Part shown: piece by piece, positions 5,341-6,627 of the stretch
Layout of the letters: every line of letters starts with the position of its first letter
Position numbering within the stretch: position 1 is the stretch's first letter
Assembly (NCBI GenBank): GCA_965363355.1
Contig: CBDTTM010000146.1
Coordinates: 1 to 6,627, forward strand
Source of the DNA: CBDTTM01 sp965363355
GTDB taxonomy: Bacteria; Bacillota; Negativicutes; Selenomonadales; Selenomonadaceae
Reading direction: 5' to 3'
Length of the DNA stretch: 6,627 nucleotides
The notes under the pieces: model-generated
Databases searched by the model: none
What the model was told of the DNA's origin: nothing
What the model saw: the letters and a program-made list of their open reading frames with translations, nothing else
Program-made: the position numbers and the translations under genes

Positions 5341-6627
5341 ATGAAACAAGGTACATTGAAATTGAAGCTACTTAAGGCAGCCGGCCGGATGCAGCGATTA
5401 TTTCAGAAAAATGCAAATTTTATCATTCTCTTTTTCTTGTTGAATTATTTTACGATGGCATGGTCGTTGATCAATGCAAATCGTATAGAAGTCATGATAG
5501 GTTATGGATTTACGCTGTTTTTAGGTACGACTTTTTTGGCAGCTTTACTTCAGCTTTTGTATAATCCTCTACTTAAGCGTGTGGCAAAGTCTATCGTGTT
5601 GATTGTCAGTGCAATTCCATTTATCGTTGAAGTTTTTGCCATGTATAATTACAAAGCGCTGATTGGTACAGGGATTATCAATTCATTACTTGAATCGAAT
5701 ATGCGAGAATCGCTGGAATTTCTTAAAATGTATCTTGGAGCAAAGGAAATAGCGATGGTTATTATCATGCTCGGGATTGTTTTTCTCTTGAAAAAACGCC
5801 GTATATTTGCTCGCATGCGCCTCAGTGGACGTTTGCAAAATCGGGTCGTATTTGCTTTGCTTGGGGTAAGCCTTTTTTACAGTGTGAGAATGTTCACGGT
5901 GTACACGGCATTTTTTTGGGAAGAATTATTGCCGATCCAAAGAGTATATGCCTCGACGCAGGTCGCTGTCAAAAATATGGTCGCATATCGCAATCTATCC
6001 TCGAAGCTTAACTCGGATATTCAGCTTACGGAGAACAATAGCAAAATTAAAAATATTGTATTTATTTTAGGGGAATCGACGAATCGGAACCACATGCATT
6101 TATATGGCTATGGTGTGCCGAATACACCGAATTTGGATGCGATGAATGATAAAGGGGAACTCGCCGTATTTAAAGATTGTGTAAGTCCACATTCGACGAC
6201 GATTGCAGTTTTGAGTGAGCTCTTTACGTTTTGCGATCGTGAATCAGATAAGGACTGGTATGAATACAATAATTTGATCGATGTCATGAACGCCGCTGGC
6301 TATAAGACCAATTGGCTCTCCAATCAGGAAAGTTCTGGCGTATGGGGAAATGTAGCACAAATCTATGCCGAACACAGCACACACCATGAGTTCACTAGAA
6401 TTCGTGATTCACGTGAAGACTATGGCATACTCGATGAAGAGCTCTTTCCTTTAATTGATAGAGCCCAGCAAGAGCGTTCGGATAAAAACTTTTATGTGGT
6501 CCATCTCATGGGTGGGCACGGCCTTTATTACAATCGTTTTCCTTATAGTTTTTCTAAGTTTACAAAAGATGATGTCAAGATTGATGTTCCTGATGAAAAA
6601 AAGGAAATCATCGCGCAATATGACAAT
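5341..6627 (+). CDS. Membrane phosphoethanolamine transferase (EptC/CptA-like), C-terminus beyond the window
   Basis: Inner-membrane enzyme that moves phosphoethanolamine from phosphatidylethanolamine to a surface acceptor, usually lipid A or LPS core; the acceptor here cannot be told. The 429 visible codons have no stop; the family is about 500-560 residues. Five hydrophobic segments at roughly 27-44, 50-76, 82-101, 134-151 and 167-183 precede a catalytic domain of alkaline phosphatase/sulfatase fold. FILGESTNRNHMHLYGYGVPNTPNLD (241-266) holds the metal ligand Glu245, and SPHSTTIAVLSELFTF (282-297) holds the probable nucleophile Thr287, by alignment with the Thr of EptA/MCR. HLMGGHGLYYNRFP (388-401) is the substrate/zinc histidine motif. 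The late Asp-His metal pair lies past the edge. GESTNR.HM.LYGY resembles EptC/CptA more than EptA, and the Cys pair around the nucleophile in EptA/MCR is absent (Pro283, Glu293). It has its own promoter and is not part of the his operon. Confidence 0.9.
   Translation, partial: MKQGTLKLKLLKAAGRMQRLFQKNANFIILFFLLNYFTMAWSLINANRIEVMIGYGFTLFLGTTFLAALLQLLYNPLLKRVAKSIVLIVSAIPFIVEVFAMYNYKALIGTGIINSLLESNMRESLEFLKMYLGAKEIAMVIIMLGIVFLLKKRRIFARMRLSGRLQNRVVFALLGVSLFYSVRMFTVYTAFFWEELLPIQRVYASTQVAVKNMVAYRNLSSKLNSDIQLTENNSKIKNIVFILGESTNRNHMHLYGYGVPNTPNLDAMNDKGELAVFKDCVSPHSTTIAVLSELFTFCDRESDKDWYEYNNLIDVMNAAGYKTNWLSNQESSGVWGNVAQIYAEHSTHHEFTRIRDSREDYGILDEELFPLIDRAQQERSDKNFYVVHLMGGHGLYYNRFPYSFSKFTKDDVKIDVPDEKKEIIAQYDN

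Noticed and set aside
1..6627. CRISPR arrays, tRNA/rRNA genes, insertion sequences, attachment sites
   Set aside because: I found no regularly spaced repeats, no tRNA cloverleaf-like segment, no transposase and no terminal repeats other than the 11-bp inverted repeat reported.

Overview
The window is the distal half of a histidine biosynthesis operon, followed by a strong terminator and the first part of a separately promoted cell-envelope gene. All genes are on the + strand. The organism is probably a diderm Firmicute of the Negativicutes (Selenomonas/Megamonas-like). The reasons are Gram-positive style GGAGG ribosome-binding sites, moderate GC, a compact Firmicute-type hisC-B-H-A-F-IE order with monofunctional hisB, and a membrane phosphoethanolamine transferase of the kind that decorates LPS lipid A/core in cells with an outer membrane. 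The taxon is an inference; no rRNA or marker gene is present.

Layout. Positions 3-959 hold hisC without its N-terminus, running off the left edge. Next come hisB (966-1550), hisH (1563-2174), hisA (2216-2944), hisF (2946-3704), fused hisIE (3704-4390) and a SagB-type nitroreductase-family gene (4400-5134). Intergenic gaps are 6, 12, 41, 1, -1 and 9 nt, so this is one transcription unit with strong translational coupling. A hairpin with a T-rich tail at 5136-5173 closes it. Positions 5174-5340 are a regulatory region with one good and one weak sigma70-type promoter, a leader hairpin, and a perfect 11-bp inverted repeat flanking the good promoter. From 5341 to the right edge runs the first 429 codons of a phosphoethanolamine transferase (alkaline phosphatase/sulfatase fold, five N-terminal membrane helices).

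How the genes work together. HisIE performs the second and third steps of the pathway (PR-ATP to PR-AMP to ProFAR). HisA isomerises ProFAR to PRFAR. HisH makes ammonia from glutamine and HisF uses it to form IGP and AICAR. HisB dehydrates IGP, and HisC transaminates imidazole-acetol phosphate to histidinol phosphate. hisG, hisD and the histidinol-phosphate phosphatase are not in view; the first two are probably upstream. All catalytic residues I looked for in the his enzymes are present.

Most of the window is ordinary core metabolism. The places worth a second look are the 11-bp inverted repeat around the transferase promoter, whose right arm reaches into the ribosome-binding site; the co-transcribed SagB-like oxidoreductase of unknown role; and the GC-rich, apparently frame-disordered first ~45 bases at the left edge.
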